A stretch of 6,924 nt of DNA from Peptostreptococcaceae bacterium (GCA_013619035.1 JABXKX010000591.1:1-6924), one strand, 5' to 3'. Shown: positions 1 to 6,503, counted from the first letter of the stretch. Numbers and translations are program-made. The notes: generated by a model not told the origin, from the letters alone.

Positions 1-108
1 TCTTTATATATTTCAAATGTGATCTTGCAGAACACGTTGGAGTGTCTAATGTAACTTCATTCATTATTGGGGGGACGTTCGGACAGAACTGTCGAAAGGA
101 GTATAAAT
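1..108 (+). other. upstream leader of the opp operon, no gene recognised
   Basis: I see no supportable gene here. One frame stays open from base 3 to a stop at 138-140, overlapping the oppB start, but its translation resembles nothing I know. A small stem-loop lies directly upstream of the oppB ribosome binding site: 78-80 and 82-85 pair with 94-96 and 90-93, G81 is bulged and GAAC (86-89) is the loop. It would leave the Shine-Dalgarno exposed just 3' of the stem. No convincing promoter is visible, so the operon promoter, or an upstream gene, probably lies before the window. Confidence 0.4.
97..101 (+). promoter_or_regulatory. ribosome binding site of oppB (sets a TTG start)
   Basis: AGGAG lies 7 nt before TTG at 109. 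The same reading frame is open back to another TTG at 67, but that codon has no Shine-Dalgarno at a usable distance, and starting there would place the AGGAG inside the coding region. TTG 109 is therefore preferred. Confidence 0.8.
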
Positions 109-1029
109 TTGGGAAGTTATATCTTAAAAAGAATTGGTAGTATGATCATTACCATGGTCTTTGTAATTGCATTAACATTCTTTTTAATGAGAGCGCTACC
201 TGGTGGGCCATTTACAAGAGAGAAACAATTGCCGCCAGAGATAGAACAAGCAATCATTGAAAAATATCATTTAGATGATCCGTTAATTGTACAATTCAAA
301 GATTATTTTATAGGCATTTTAAAATTTGATTTTGGACCATCGTATACTAGAAAAGGGGAGACCGTTTTAGGGTTATTAAAATTAACATTCCCTATATCAG
401 GTAAATTAGGACTTGTGTCCGCCCTCTTTGTCATTATTCTGGGTATGCCACTTGGTATTATATCCGCACTGAAACAGAATAGATGGGAAGATTATGTCGT
501 AACGATAATTGCCACATTAGGAGTTGCCGTACCATCCTTTGTAATCGGTGCTGGACTTCGTTATTTCTTAACAACAAAACTAGGTTGGTTACCAGCAACA
601 GGCTTGGATTCACCAGCAGCTTATATTATGCCAGTTATAGCACTTAGTGGTTTTTCTTTAGCATTCGTCTCTAGATTAACTCGTTCAAGTATGCTTGAGG
701 TATTAAGACAAGATTACATTAGAACAGCAAGAGCAAAAGGTTTATCAGAATTTGTAGTAATCGGTAAACATGCCCTTAAAAATGCATTGTTACCAGTTAT
801 CACATATATGGGACCAATGATTGCAGCAGTAATGACAGGTTCATTCGTTGTTGAAAGATTATTTGGTATTCCAGGTATGGGTGACTTCTTTGTATCAAGT
901 GTACAGGCTAGAGATTATACAATGATTATGGGAACTGTAATACTGTATGCATTATTCTATGTAATTATGATTTTCTTAGTAGATATTCTTTATGTTTACG
1001 TTGATCCGAGAATTAAATTGAACGATTAG
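109..1029 (+). CDS. oppB: oligopeptide ABC transporter permease OppB
   Basis: Integral membrane permease, one half of the transmembrane channel through which peptides delivered by OppA enter the cell. From TTG 109 it is 306 aa, a normal length for OppB/DppB. The first membrane helix (about residues 11-30) ends in the ALPGGPF motif typical of the N-terminus of this family. A conserved extracytoplasmic stretch with FDFGPSY follows, then five more hydrophobic segments near 100-119, 130-154, 170-191, 231-252 and 271-298. The cytoplasmic EAA loop that docks on the ATPases is clear at about 202-229 (DYIRTARAKGLSE, ALKNALLP). The C-terminus ends VDPRIKLND, as usual for OppB. oppC follows after 12 nt. 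The family also includes dipeptide and nickel permeases; two separate OppD/OppF-type ATPases and an OppA-like partner favour oligopeptides, but the exact substrate is inferred. Confidence 0.93.
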   Translation: MGSYILKRIGSMIITMVFVIALTFFLMRALPGGPFTREKQLPPEIEQAIIEKYHLDDPLIVQFKDYFIGILKFDFGPSYTRKGETVLGLLKLTFPISGKLGLVSALFVIILGMPLGIISALKQNRWEDYVVTIIATLGVAVPSFVIGAGLRYFLTTKLGWLPATGLDSPAAYIMPVIALSGFSLAFVSRLTRSSMLEVLRQDYIRTARAKGLSEFVVIGKHALKNALLPVITYMGPMIAAVMTGSFVVERLFGIPGMGDFFVSSVQARDYTMIMGTVILYALFYVIMIFLVDILYVYVDPRIKLND

Positions 1030-1041
1030 GGGGAGTGATTT

Positions 1042-2481
1042 ATGTCTGTGAAAAAGATACCTACAGAAATGTGGGAACGCGTACCAAGTGAATCAATGGA
1101 TAAAGACGTAATAGCTCGTCCGAGTCTTACGTACTGGCAAGATGCTTGGAGAAGATTAAAGCAAAACAAATTAGCTATGTTTGGTTTGATTTGTGTTGTA
1201 GTTTTAATTCTTTGGGGATACTTGGGAACAGTTGTTGTTGAATGGAAAAACAATGCTGAATATGAAACAAATTATGAAGAGTTAGTAGCTGCTGGTAAAC
1301 AATCAGAAGCGGATGCAACATTTGTATTACAACCGGAAAGAAAGATTAATAATGGTAATTCAAATTTACCAGCTATTATGAAGTTATATAAAGTAGATGA
1401 AGATACTTACTTCTACTTGGTACCTTATGAGTTTAAAATCATCTTAGTTGAAGACGGACAGATTGCAGATAATCCTGTACCTGAAATGGACTATAGAAGA
1501 TATAAAGATAAAATCAATGAATCAATAGGTGCAGATGAATTGACTCATATTGAACCGTATTTAACATTGCCAAAAGCAATGCAACAATTTAAGTTCTTTG
1601 AAATTGAAGATCAAATTGTATATGTACCATACTATTTCTGGAAAGAAAAAAGAATCGAACTTGAAGCTGAGTTAGAAGATGTTTCTAATAGAGAAAAGAT
1701 TGATGCAGAAAGAGATAGAGTTAACAAAGCATTAAAAGATATACCAGTATATCATGTATATATGAATGGTGAGGAAGTTGAAACGTCTAAAACAATGTTA
1801 AATAATAAGTTCTGGTTTGGTACAGATCAACTGGGTAGAGATATCTATTCAAGAGTTATGTATGGTGCTAGAATTTCTTTAACAGTTGCATTTGTTGCAA
1901 CACTAGTTAACTTCATTATTGGTGTATTCTACGGTGGTATTTCAGGATACATTGGTGGGACAGTAGATAATGTAATGATGCGTGTTGTTGATATCATTTC
2001 AACAGTTCCACTTTTAATCTACGTAATCCTTATTCAAGTATTCTTTGATCAAACAGGACTATTTACCATTTGTTTGGCCTTAGGTATTGTATTCTGGGTA
2101 AGAATGGCTCGTTTGGTTAGAGGTCAAATCTTAAGTATTAAAGAACAAGAATATATTTTAGCAGCTAGAACAATAGGTGCAAGTACAGGTAGAATCTTAT
2201 CTCGTCACTTAATTCCTAATGCTATGGGTCCAATCATTGTATCACTTGCAATGAGTATACCATCAGCAATCTTTACAGAAGCTTTCTTAAGTTTCATCGG
2301 TATTGGTATTGCTGTACCAGTAGCTTCATGGGGTACTATGGCTCAGGAAGCAACTCAAAACTTAAATGCGTATCCTTATCAATTGTTCTATCCAGCGCTA
2401 TTTATTTCAGCAACTGTATTGGCGTTTAACTTCTTAGGTGATGGATTAAGAGACGCACTAGACCCTAGATTAAGAAAGTAA
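1042..2481 (+). CDS. oppC: oligopeptide ABC transporter permease OppC with an enlarged extracytoplasmic domain
   Basis: Second permease subunit, pairing with OppB. ATG 1042 has GGAG (1032-1035) 6 nt upstream. The order is: a cytoplasmic N-terminus with the OppC_N-like pattern (SLTYWQDAWRRLKQNKLAMFG, about residues 28-48); TM1 (44-66); a long hydrophilic region (about 67-257); the signature WFGTDQLGRDIYSRVMYGAR (258-277); then hydrophobic segments near 278-303, 317-335, 339-359, 394-420 and 448-468. The EAA loop is at about 370-393 (EYILAARTIGAS, HLIPN), and the protein ends GDGLRDALDPRLRK. These are hallmark OppC features, but at 479 aa it exceeds the usual roughly 300 aa. The excess is all between TM1 and GTDQLGRD, where about 40 residues are normal. 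The frame is unbroken and codon use matches the flanks, so this is a real insertion and not an assembly fusion. Function is secure; the role of the extra domain is unknown. Confidence 0.93.
   Translation: MSVKKIPTEMWERVPSESMDKDVIARPSLTYWQDAWRRLKQNKLAMFGLICVVVLILWGYLGTVVVEWKNNAEYETNYEELVAAGKQSEADATFVLQPERKINNGNSNLPAIMKLYKVDEDTYFYLVPYEFKIILVEDGQIADNPVPEMDYRRYKDKINESIGADELTHIEPYLTLPKAMQQFKFFEIEDQIVYVPYYFWKEKRIELEAELEDVSNREKIDAERDRVNKALKDIPVYHVYMNGEEVETSKTMLNNKFWFGTDQLGRDIYSRVMYGARISLTVAFVATLVNFIIGVFYGGISGYIGGTVDNVMMRVVDIISTVPLLIYVILIQVFFDQTGLFTICLALGIVFWVRMARLVRGQILSIKEQEYILAARTIGASTGRILSRHLIPNAMGPIIVSLAMSIPSAIFTEAFLSFIGIGIAVPVASWGTMAQEATQNLNAYPYQLFYPALFISATVLAFNFLGDGLRDALDPRLRK
1240..1812 (+). 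other. extra extracytoplasmic domain encoded within oppC
   Basis: OppC residues about 67-257, between TM1 and the GTDQLGRD motif. It has no hydrophobic membrane-length segment and is rich in Glu, Lys, Asp and Tyr. By OppC topology it should lie outside the membrane, on the side of the binding protein. A charged stretch at about 200-232 (ELEAELEDVSNREK and onward) looks helical. Aromatic/valine segments near 122-136, 191-199 and 236-246 look like strands. Two segments resemble each other: 109-132 (LP-AIM, YK, VPYEF) and 176-201 (LP-KAM, FK, VPYYF), suggesting a degenerate internal repeat. I recognise no named domain in it. Confidence 0.7.
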
Positions 2482-2491
2482 GAGGTGTATG

Positions 2492-3511
2492 ATGAGTAAG
2501 AACATTCTAGAAGTAAAAGATTTAAAAACCTCATTTTATACACATTTAGGTGAGGTACAAGCAGTTAGAGGTGTTTCCTTTAATGTAGAAAAAGGACAAA
2601 TCCTTGGAATCGTTGGTGAATCTGGTTCTGGTAAAAGTGTAACATCTTTATCAGTGATGAGATTATTACAATTCCCAGGTAAGATAAAATCTGGAGAAAT
2701 TCTTTTCCAAGGAGAAGATTTAGCTAAGAAACCAGAAAAAGAGATGTTAGGTATAAGAGGAGATAAGATTGCAATGATCTTCCAAGATCCAATGACATCG
2801 TTAAATCCTGTATATTCTATAGGTAATCAAATTATGGAGGGTTTAAAACTTCATAGAGGATTAAATAAAACAGAAGCAAAACAAGAAGCTATTAAAATGC
2901 TTCATATGGTTGGTATTCCAGCGCCAGAGGAACGTGTAGATAACTATCCACATGAATTCAGTGGCGGTATGAGACAGCGTGCTATGATTGCGATTGCACT
3001 TGCGTGTGAACCTGATTTATTAATTGCTGATGAGCCAACAACTGCGCTTGATGTAACAATTCAAGCTCAAATTCTTGAGTTATTAAGAGATTTAAAAGAT
3101 AAAGTAGAAACATCAATTATTCTAATTACACATGATCTAGGTGTTGTAGCTGATTTATGTTCTAGAGTAGTTGTTATGTATGGTGGACTAGTAATGGAAG
3201 AAGGAGAAATCGATGATATCTTCTATCAACCAAGACATCCTTATACAATGGGACTATTAAAATCTATTCCAAGATTAGACATTGAATCAGATGAAAAATT
3301 AGTACCAATTCCAGGATCGCCACCAGACTTATTAAAGCCACCGGCTGGTTGTCCTTTCTATTCAAGATGTCCATATACTATGAAGATTTGTTTAGATGAA
3401 TTCCCAGAGTATACTTATGAGCAAAATGGTCACCGTTCTGCATGTTGGTTGAACCATCCAGATGCGCCTAAGATTGAAGTTTCTACAGGCGTTAGAAGGG
3501 AGGATAAATAA
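2492..3511 (+). CDS. oppD: oligopeptide ABC transporter ATP-binding protein OppD
   Basis: Cytoplasmic ATPase that powers peptide import, acting with OppF. Numbered from ATG 2492 (339 aa): Walker A GESGSGKS (42-49), Q-loop FQD (97-99), signature FSGGMRQR (156-163), Walker B LLIADEP (176-182, catalytic E181) and H-loop H214 (THDL). The C-terminal oligopeptide/dipeptide extension follows, with PGSPPD and cysteines 287, 293, 300 and 318 (CX5CX6CX17C). In characterised DppD/OppD relatives these ligate a [4Fe-4S] cluster. Adjacent ATGs at 2489 and 2492 are possible starts. The AGAGGTG at 2481-2487 is too close to the first, leaving 6 nt from AGAGG to the second but only 3 nt to the first, so 2492 is preferred; the difference is a single Met. 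The gene starts about 10 nt after the oppC stop, and its stop overlaps the oppF ATG by one base. All catalytic residues are intact. Confidence 0.93.
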   Translation: MSKNILEVKDLKTSFYTHLGEVQAVRGVSFNVEKGQILGIVGESGSGKSVTSLSVMRLLQFPGKIKSGEILFQGEDLAKKPEKEMLGIRGDKIAMIFQDPMTSLNPVYSIGNQIMEGLKLHRGLNKTEAKQEAIKMLHMVGIPAPEERVDNYPHEFSGGMRQRAMIAIALACEPDLLIADEPTTALDVTIQAQILELLRDLKDKVETSIILITHDLGVVADLCSRVVVMYGGLVMEEGEIDDIFYQPRHPYTMGLLKSIPRLDIESDEKLVPIPGSPPDLLKPPAGCPFYSRCPYTMKICLDEFPEYTYEQNGHRSACWLNHPDAPKIEVSTGVRREDK

Positions 3512-4500
3512 TGGCTAATGATATCTTGTTAGAAGTAAAGAACCTGAAGAAGTACTTCCCAATCAAAAAGGGATTCTTCGGTAAAGCAACATTAAATGTA
3601 AAAGCTGTTGATGATATTTCTTTTTCAATTAATCGTGGTGAAACATTTGGTTTAGTTGGAGAGTCTGGTTGTGGTAAGTCAACTACAGGTAGAACATTAA
3701 TTCGATTATACAATCCTACTGCAGGTGAAATCATATTTGATGGCGTAGATATTGCCAATATGAAAGAGTCTCAGCTAATGGATTACAGAAAAAGAATTCA
3801 AATGATCTTCCAAGATCCATATGCTTCTTTAAATACACGAATGACAGTTTCTGATATTATTGGAGAACCTCTTGATATTCATGGCCTGGCATCTGGTAAA
3901 GAAAGACAAGCTAGAATTTTCAACTTACTTGAGACAGTTGGTTTATCAAAAGATCATGCAAGTCGTTATCCTCATGAATTCTCAGGTGGGCAACGTCAAA
4001 GAATTGGTATCGCAAGAGCTTTAGCGGTTGACCCTGAGTTTATTATCTGTGATGAGCCAATTTCAGCACTAGATGTATCAATTCAGGCTCAAGTTGTTAA
4101 TATGCTTGAAGATTTACAAAAAAAGCATGGATTGACTTATTTATTTATTGCACATGACCTTTCAATGGTTAAGTATATTTCTGACCGTATTGGTGTTATG
4201 TACTTAGGTAAAATGGCTGAAATTGCGTCTTCTGATAATTTATACGCAAAGCCACTTCATCCATATGCACAGGCTCTACTTTCGGCTATCCCGATTCCAG
4301 ATCCTGAAATAATGAGAAATTCTAATCGTATAATAATTGAAGGTGATGTACCATCTCCAATCAATCCGCCATCTGGCTGTACATTTAGAACTAGGTGCCA
4401 ATATGCAAAACCTCTTTGTGCTGAAGTAGAACCTATACTTGTTGAAGTCAATGATGATCATTGGGTTTCTTGTCATAAAGTGAATGATCCAAACTTCTAA
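3511..4500 (+). CDS. oppF: oligopeptide ABC transporter ATP-binding protein OppF
   Basis: Second ATPase of the importer, 329 aa. Motifs: Walker A GESGCGKS (50-57, K56), Q-loop FQDPYASLN (100-108), signature FSGGQRQR (157-164), Walker B FIICDEP (177-183, E182) and H-loop H215 (AHDL). The N-terminal region LKKYFPIKKGFF and the Q-loop context PYASLNTRM are typical of OppF rather than OppD. The C-terminal extension (PSPINPPSGC) has cysteines 290, 296, 303 and 321 with the same CX5CX6CX17C spacing as OppD, so both ATPases probably bind an iron-sulfur cluster. The start is firm: AGGGAGG (3497-3503) sits 7 nt upstream of the ATG, which is fused to the oppD stop as TAATG. This 1-nt overlap implies translational coupling and equal OppD:OppF levels. 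A terminator follows directly. Confidence 0.93.
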   Translation: MANDILLEVKNLKKYFPIKKGFFGKATLNVKAVDDISFSINRGETFGLVGESGCGKSTTGRTLIRLYNPTAGEIIFDGVDIANMKESQLMDYRKRIQMIFQDPYASLNTRMTVSDIIGEPLDIHGLASGKERQARIFNLLETVGLSKDHASRYPHEFSGGQRQRIGIARALAVDPEFIICDEPISALDVSIQAQVVNMLEDLQKKHGLTYLFIAHDLSMVKYISDRIGVMYLGKMAEIASSDNLYAKPLHPYAQALLSAIPIPDPEIMRNSNRIIIEGDVPSPINPPSGCTFRTRCQYAKPLCAEVEPILVEVNDDHWVSCHKVNDPNF

Positions 4501-4506
4501 AATAAT

Positions 4507-4544
4507 CATTCAATTGTCATAATCTATGACAATTGAATGTTTTT
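4507..4544 (+). terminator. Rho-independent terminator after oppF
   Basis: A perfect 15-bp inverted repeat (4507-4521 with 4525-4539) around a 3-nt loop ATC, followed at once by five T (4540-4544). It begins 7 nt after the oppF stop. The stem is AT-rich and the T-tract short, so termination may be partial, allowing some read-through into oppA. It could also act as a 3' stabiliser of the oppBCDF mRNA. Confidence 0.8.
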
Positions 4545-4555
4545 ATAACGAATTA

Positions 4556-4582
4556 AATTGTAAGAATCTTTTGAATACAATT
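4556..4582 (+). promoter_or_regulatory. inverted repeat overlapping the oppA -35 region, possible operator
   Basis: AATTGTA (4556-4562) and TACAATT (4576-4582) form a perfect 7-bp inverted repeat with a 13-nt spacer, so half-sites lie 20 bp apart, about two helical turns. The right half overlaps the -35 hexamer. A weak CodY-box-like stretch (4565-4579, about 10 of 15 matches to AATTTTCWGAAAATT by eye) lies between the arms. AT-rich DNA yields such repeats by chance, so the regulatory role is only a suggestion. Confidence 0.3.
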
Positions 4583-4609
4583 GATTTTTGGGGTATTGTA
4601 TTATATAAT
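4581..4609 (+). promoter_or_regulatory. sigma-A-type promoter of oppA
   Basis: TTGATT (4581-4586, four of six matches to the -35 consensus) is separated by the optimal 17 nt from a perfect -10 TATAAT (4604-4609). Transcription should start near 4616, giving an untranslated leader of about 112 nt. Its position after the oppF terminator and before oppA indicates independent oppA transcription. Confidence 0.75.
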
Positions 4610-4649
4610 AAATTGAATATGTTACAAAAATGTTAAATTTATTAATCTA

Positions 4650-4690
4650 ACCTTAACTAAGGTGTTTACAGTTTATGCTGTTAACATAAA
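4650..4690 (+). repeat. two short inverted repeats in the oppA leader
   Basis: The first, ACCTTA-AC-TAAGGT (4650-4663), is a 6-bp dyad with a 2-bp centre, relatively GC-rich for this intergenic region. The second is TTTATG (4672-4677) with CATAAA (4685-4690) around a 7-nt loop. Both lie downstream of the predicted transcription start and upstream of the ribosome binding site. They could be small RNA hairpins that protect the leader, or a DNA operator. Neither matches a riboswitch I recognise. Confidence 0.35.
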
Positions 4691-4714
4691 TATTATTAAT
4701 AGGGAAACAATAAA

Positions 4715-4720
4715 AGGAGG
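4715..4720 (+). promoter_or_regulatory. ribosome binding site of oppA (sets a TTG start)
   Basis: A perfect AGGAGG lies 7 nt before TTG 4728. The frame is open further upstream to GTG 4662, but starting there would put 22 unusual residues (with the Shine-Dalgarno coded inside) in front of an otherwise typical lipoprotein signal peptide. TTG 4728 is therefore clearly preferred. Confidence 0.85.
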
Positions 4721-4727
4721 GAACACA

Positions 4728-6404
4728 TTGTTAAAGAAATTATTTACTTTGATGTTAGTATTTGCTTTAGTACTGTCTTTATTCGTGGGTTGTGGAAACA
4801 ACAACAATAATAATGCAGATGCAAACACTACAAACAATGCTGCTACTACTGATAATTCATCGTCAGAAGAAGAAGCAACAGAAGAAGAAGCAACAGAAGA
4901 AGAAACAATGGAAGAAATGGTATTTAACTGGAACCTTGGTGCTACAATTGAAACTTTAGATCCAGGTTTAAATGCTGCTGTTAACTCAGGTCATGTAATT
5001 AACAACACTTTCGAAGGTTTAATGAGAGAAGTTGATGGTAAACCAGTTTATGCTATGGCTGATAGTCATACAGTAAGCGAAGATGGTTTAGTTTATAACT
5101 TCCATATCAGAGATGGCGTTAAATGGTCAGATGGAAAACCTGTTACTGCATTCGATTTCGAATACACTTGGAACAGAAACACTGATCCTGCTACAGCTTC
5201 TGATTATTCTTGGATCTTTGCTGAGTTTAACTATGAATCATGTAAAGCAATTGACGAGTCTACTTTCGAAGTTACTTTATCAGCTCCAGCTGATTACTTT
5301 GTAGGTTTAACTGGTTTTGCTACATTAATGCCTTTAAGACAAGATGCTGTTGAAGCTAAAGCAGATGGCGCTTGGGCATCAGATCCTGCTACAGTTATCT
5401 GTAACGGACCTTATATCTTAACTGAGTATGTTCCAGGAGATAGAATCGTTCTTGAAAAGAACCCTATGTACTGGCAAGCTGATGAAGTTAAGATTGACAA
5501 AATCGTAGCTAAAATGATTAACGAAGGTACTGCAGCTTTAGCTGAGTACGAATCAGGCGGATTTGATTTCAATACAACTATTCCACCTGCAGAAGTTCCT
5601 AGATTATTAGTTGAAGATCCTACTTTTAGAATCGAAGCTAGACCAGGTACTTACTACATTAACTTAAATGCTCACCAATTAGATGAAATGCAAGACGTTA
5701 GAGTTAGACAAGCTATGTCACTTGTAATCGATAGAGTTGCAATTACTGATATGCTTAACTCAGGTAACATTCCTGCTATCAACTTTATTCCTCCAGGGAT
5801 CAAAGATGCTAACGGTGAAGATTTTGCTGATAAAGCTTTAGAGTATGGTGTTGATATCTATGATATGGATGCAAACATTGTTAAAGCGAAGCAATTAATG
5901 ACTGACGCTGGCTTCCCTAATGGTGAAGGTTTCCCAGTTGTTGAGTATGTAACTAACTCAACTGAAGGTCACTTACTTGTAGCACAACAAATGCAAGATG
6001 CATTCAAAACTCACTTAGGAATTGATATGGAAGTATCTTCTATGGAGTGGGGTGTATTCCAAGAATTAAGAAAAACACATGAATTCCAAATCGCTAGAGG
6101 CGGATGGATTGGCGACTACGTTGACCCATTAACTTTCATCGGTTTCTATATTACTGGTAATGCACTTAACTCACCAGAGTGGTCTAACGAAGAATTTGAT
6201 ACATTAATCAAAGGTTCATCTCAAGCTATGGGTCAAGATAGATATGACATGCTTGCTGCTGCTGAAAAAGTTGTTGTAGAAGATGCTTGGTTTATTCCAA
6301 TTTACAACTACGTTGATCAAATTCATCAACAAGATTACTTGAAAGATGTTGAAAGAACTGTACTTGGTAAATTCTACTTTGGTAGAGCGTACTTAGATCA
6401 ATAA
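4728..6404 (+). CDS. oppA: oligopeptide-binding lipoprotein OppA (family 5 solute-binding protein)
   Basis: Extracytoplasmic receptor that captures peptides and hands them to OppB/OppC. From TTG 4728 it is 558 aa, normal for the family. The signal peptide is MLKKLFTLMLVFALVLSLF followed by VGC, with lipidated Cys22; Phe at -3 of the lipobox is atypical but tolerable. A disordered linker follows (about 23-64): an Asn run, an Ala/Thr/Asn/Ser stretch, then acidic EEEAT repeats that would hold the receptor off the membrane. The mature domain shows family-5 motifs: NNTFEGLMR (92-100), VKWSDGKPVTAFDFEYTW (131-148), NGPYILTEYVPGDRIVLEKN (226-245), VRVRQAMSLVIDR (324-336) and GGWIGDYVDP (458-467). 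Codons are strongly biased (AAC, TTC, GCT, ACT), more so than in oppBCDF, suggesting high expression. The gene has its own promoter and terminator. Peptide specificity cannot be read from sequence; dipeptide or another family-5 ligand is possible. Confidence 0.93.
   Translation: MLKKLFTLMLVFALVLSLFVGCGNNNNNNADANTTNNAATTDNSSSEEEATEEEATEEETMEEMVFNWNLGATIETLDPGLNAAVNSGHVINNTFEGLMREVDGKPVYAMADSHTVSEDGLVYNFHIRDGVKWSDGKPVTAFDFEYTWNRNTDPATASDYSWIFAEFNYESCKAIDESTFEVTLSAPADYFVGLTGFATLMPLRQDAVEAKADGAWASDPATVICNGPYILTEYVPGDRIVLEKNPMYWQADEVKIDKIVAKMINEGTAALAEYESGGFDFNTTIPPAEVPRLLVEDPTFRIEARPGTYYINLNAHQLDEMQDVRVRQAMSLVIDRVAITDMLNSGNIPAINFIPPGIKDANGEDFADKALEYGVDIYDMDANIVKAKQLMTDAGFPNGEGFPVVEYVTNSTEGHLLVAQQMQDAFKTHLGIDMEVSSMEWGVFQELRKTHEFQIARGGWIGDYVDPLTFIGFYITGNALNSPEWSNEEFDTLIKGSSQAMGQDRYDMLAAAEKVVVEDAWFIPIYNYVDQIHQQDYLKDVERTVLGKFYFGRAYLDQ
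4866..4910 (+). repeat. 15-bp tandem repeat in the oppA linker
   Basis: Three in-frame copies of a GAAGAAGAAGCAACA unit: 4866-4880 and 4881-4895 are identical, and 4896-4910 differs at three bases. A partial fourth begins at 4911. They encode EEEAT, EEEAT and EEETM. Because the unit is 15 bp, copy-number changes by slippage would keep the frame and only alter the length of the acidic linker behind the lipid anchor. Confidence 0.85.
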
Positions 6405-6412
6405 GATATTTT

Positions 6413-6440
6413 AAACCCGTGTGTGAACACGGGTTTTTTT
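6413..6440 (+). terminator. Rho-independent terminator after oppA
   Basis: A stem of eight to ten base pairs (6413-6422 with 6427-6436, core CCCGTGT/ACACGGG) closed by a GTGA tetraloop of the stable GNRA type, leading straight into seven T (6434-6440). It begins 8 nt after the oppA stop. It is more GC-rich in the stem than the terminator after oppF, so it is probably the more efficient of the two. Confidence 0.92.
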
Positions 6441-6461
6441 AATGCCTTTTTTTCCTGTTTG

Positions 6462-6470
6462 TGTTAAAAT
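6462..6470 (+). promoter_or_regulatory. probable extended -10 promoter of the downstream binding-protein gene
   Basis: TGT directly precedes TAAAAT (6465-6470), an extended -10 arrangement that can work without a good -35; none is visible at the right distance. Transcription would start near 6477, leaving a short leader before AGGAGG (6493-6498). An alternative pair, TTGTGT (6459-6464) and TACAAT (6482-6487) with 17-nt spacing, would start transcription inside the Shine-Dalgarno and is less plausible. Confidence 0.45.
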
Positions 6471-6503
6471 TAAGTAGTGAATACAATGCTTTAGGAGGCT
6501 GTA

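Noticed and set aside
78..96. Terminator or attenuator upstream of oppB
   Set aside because: The stem is short with a bulge and is followed by the Shine-Dalgarno, not a T-tract.
3..140. Open frame at the window start, overlapping the oppB start, as a possible C-terminus of an upstream gene
   Set aside because: The translated stretch has no recognisable motif and runs through the oppB ribosome binding site; an open stretch of this length is easily due to chance at the window edge.
1240..1812. Gene fusion or assembly artefact as the explanation for the long OppC
   Set aside because: The frame is continuous, codon use is the same as in the flanks, and both the N-terminal OppC region and the downstream permease core are intact and in the expected order.
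3492..3758. Minus-strand open frame opposite the oppF 5' part (88 codons), and similar ones opposite the oppC start and the oppF 3' end
   Set aside because: They lie antisense to well-supported conserved genes and their products resemble no known family; they are shadow frames.
4616..4727. Riboswitch or small RNA in the oppA leader
   Set aside because: Only short hairpins are visible and no known riboswitch core or anti-terminator/terminator pair could be matched.
5113..5304. Plus-strand 63-codon open frame inside oppA
   Set aside because: It is entirely within oppA in another frame and lacks any recognisable domain.
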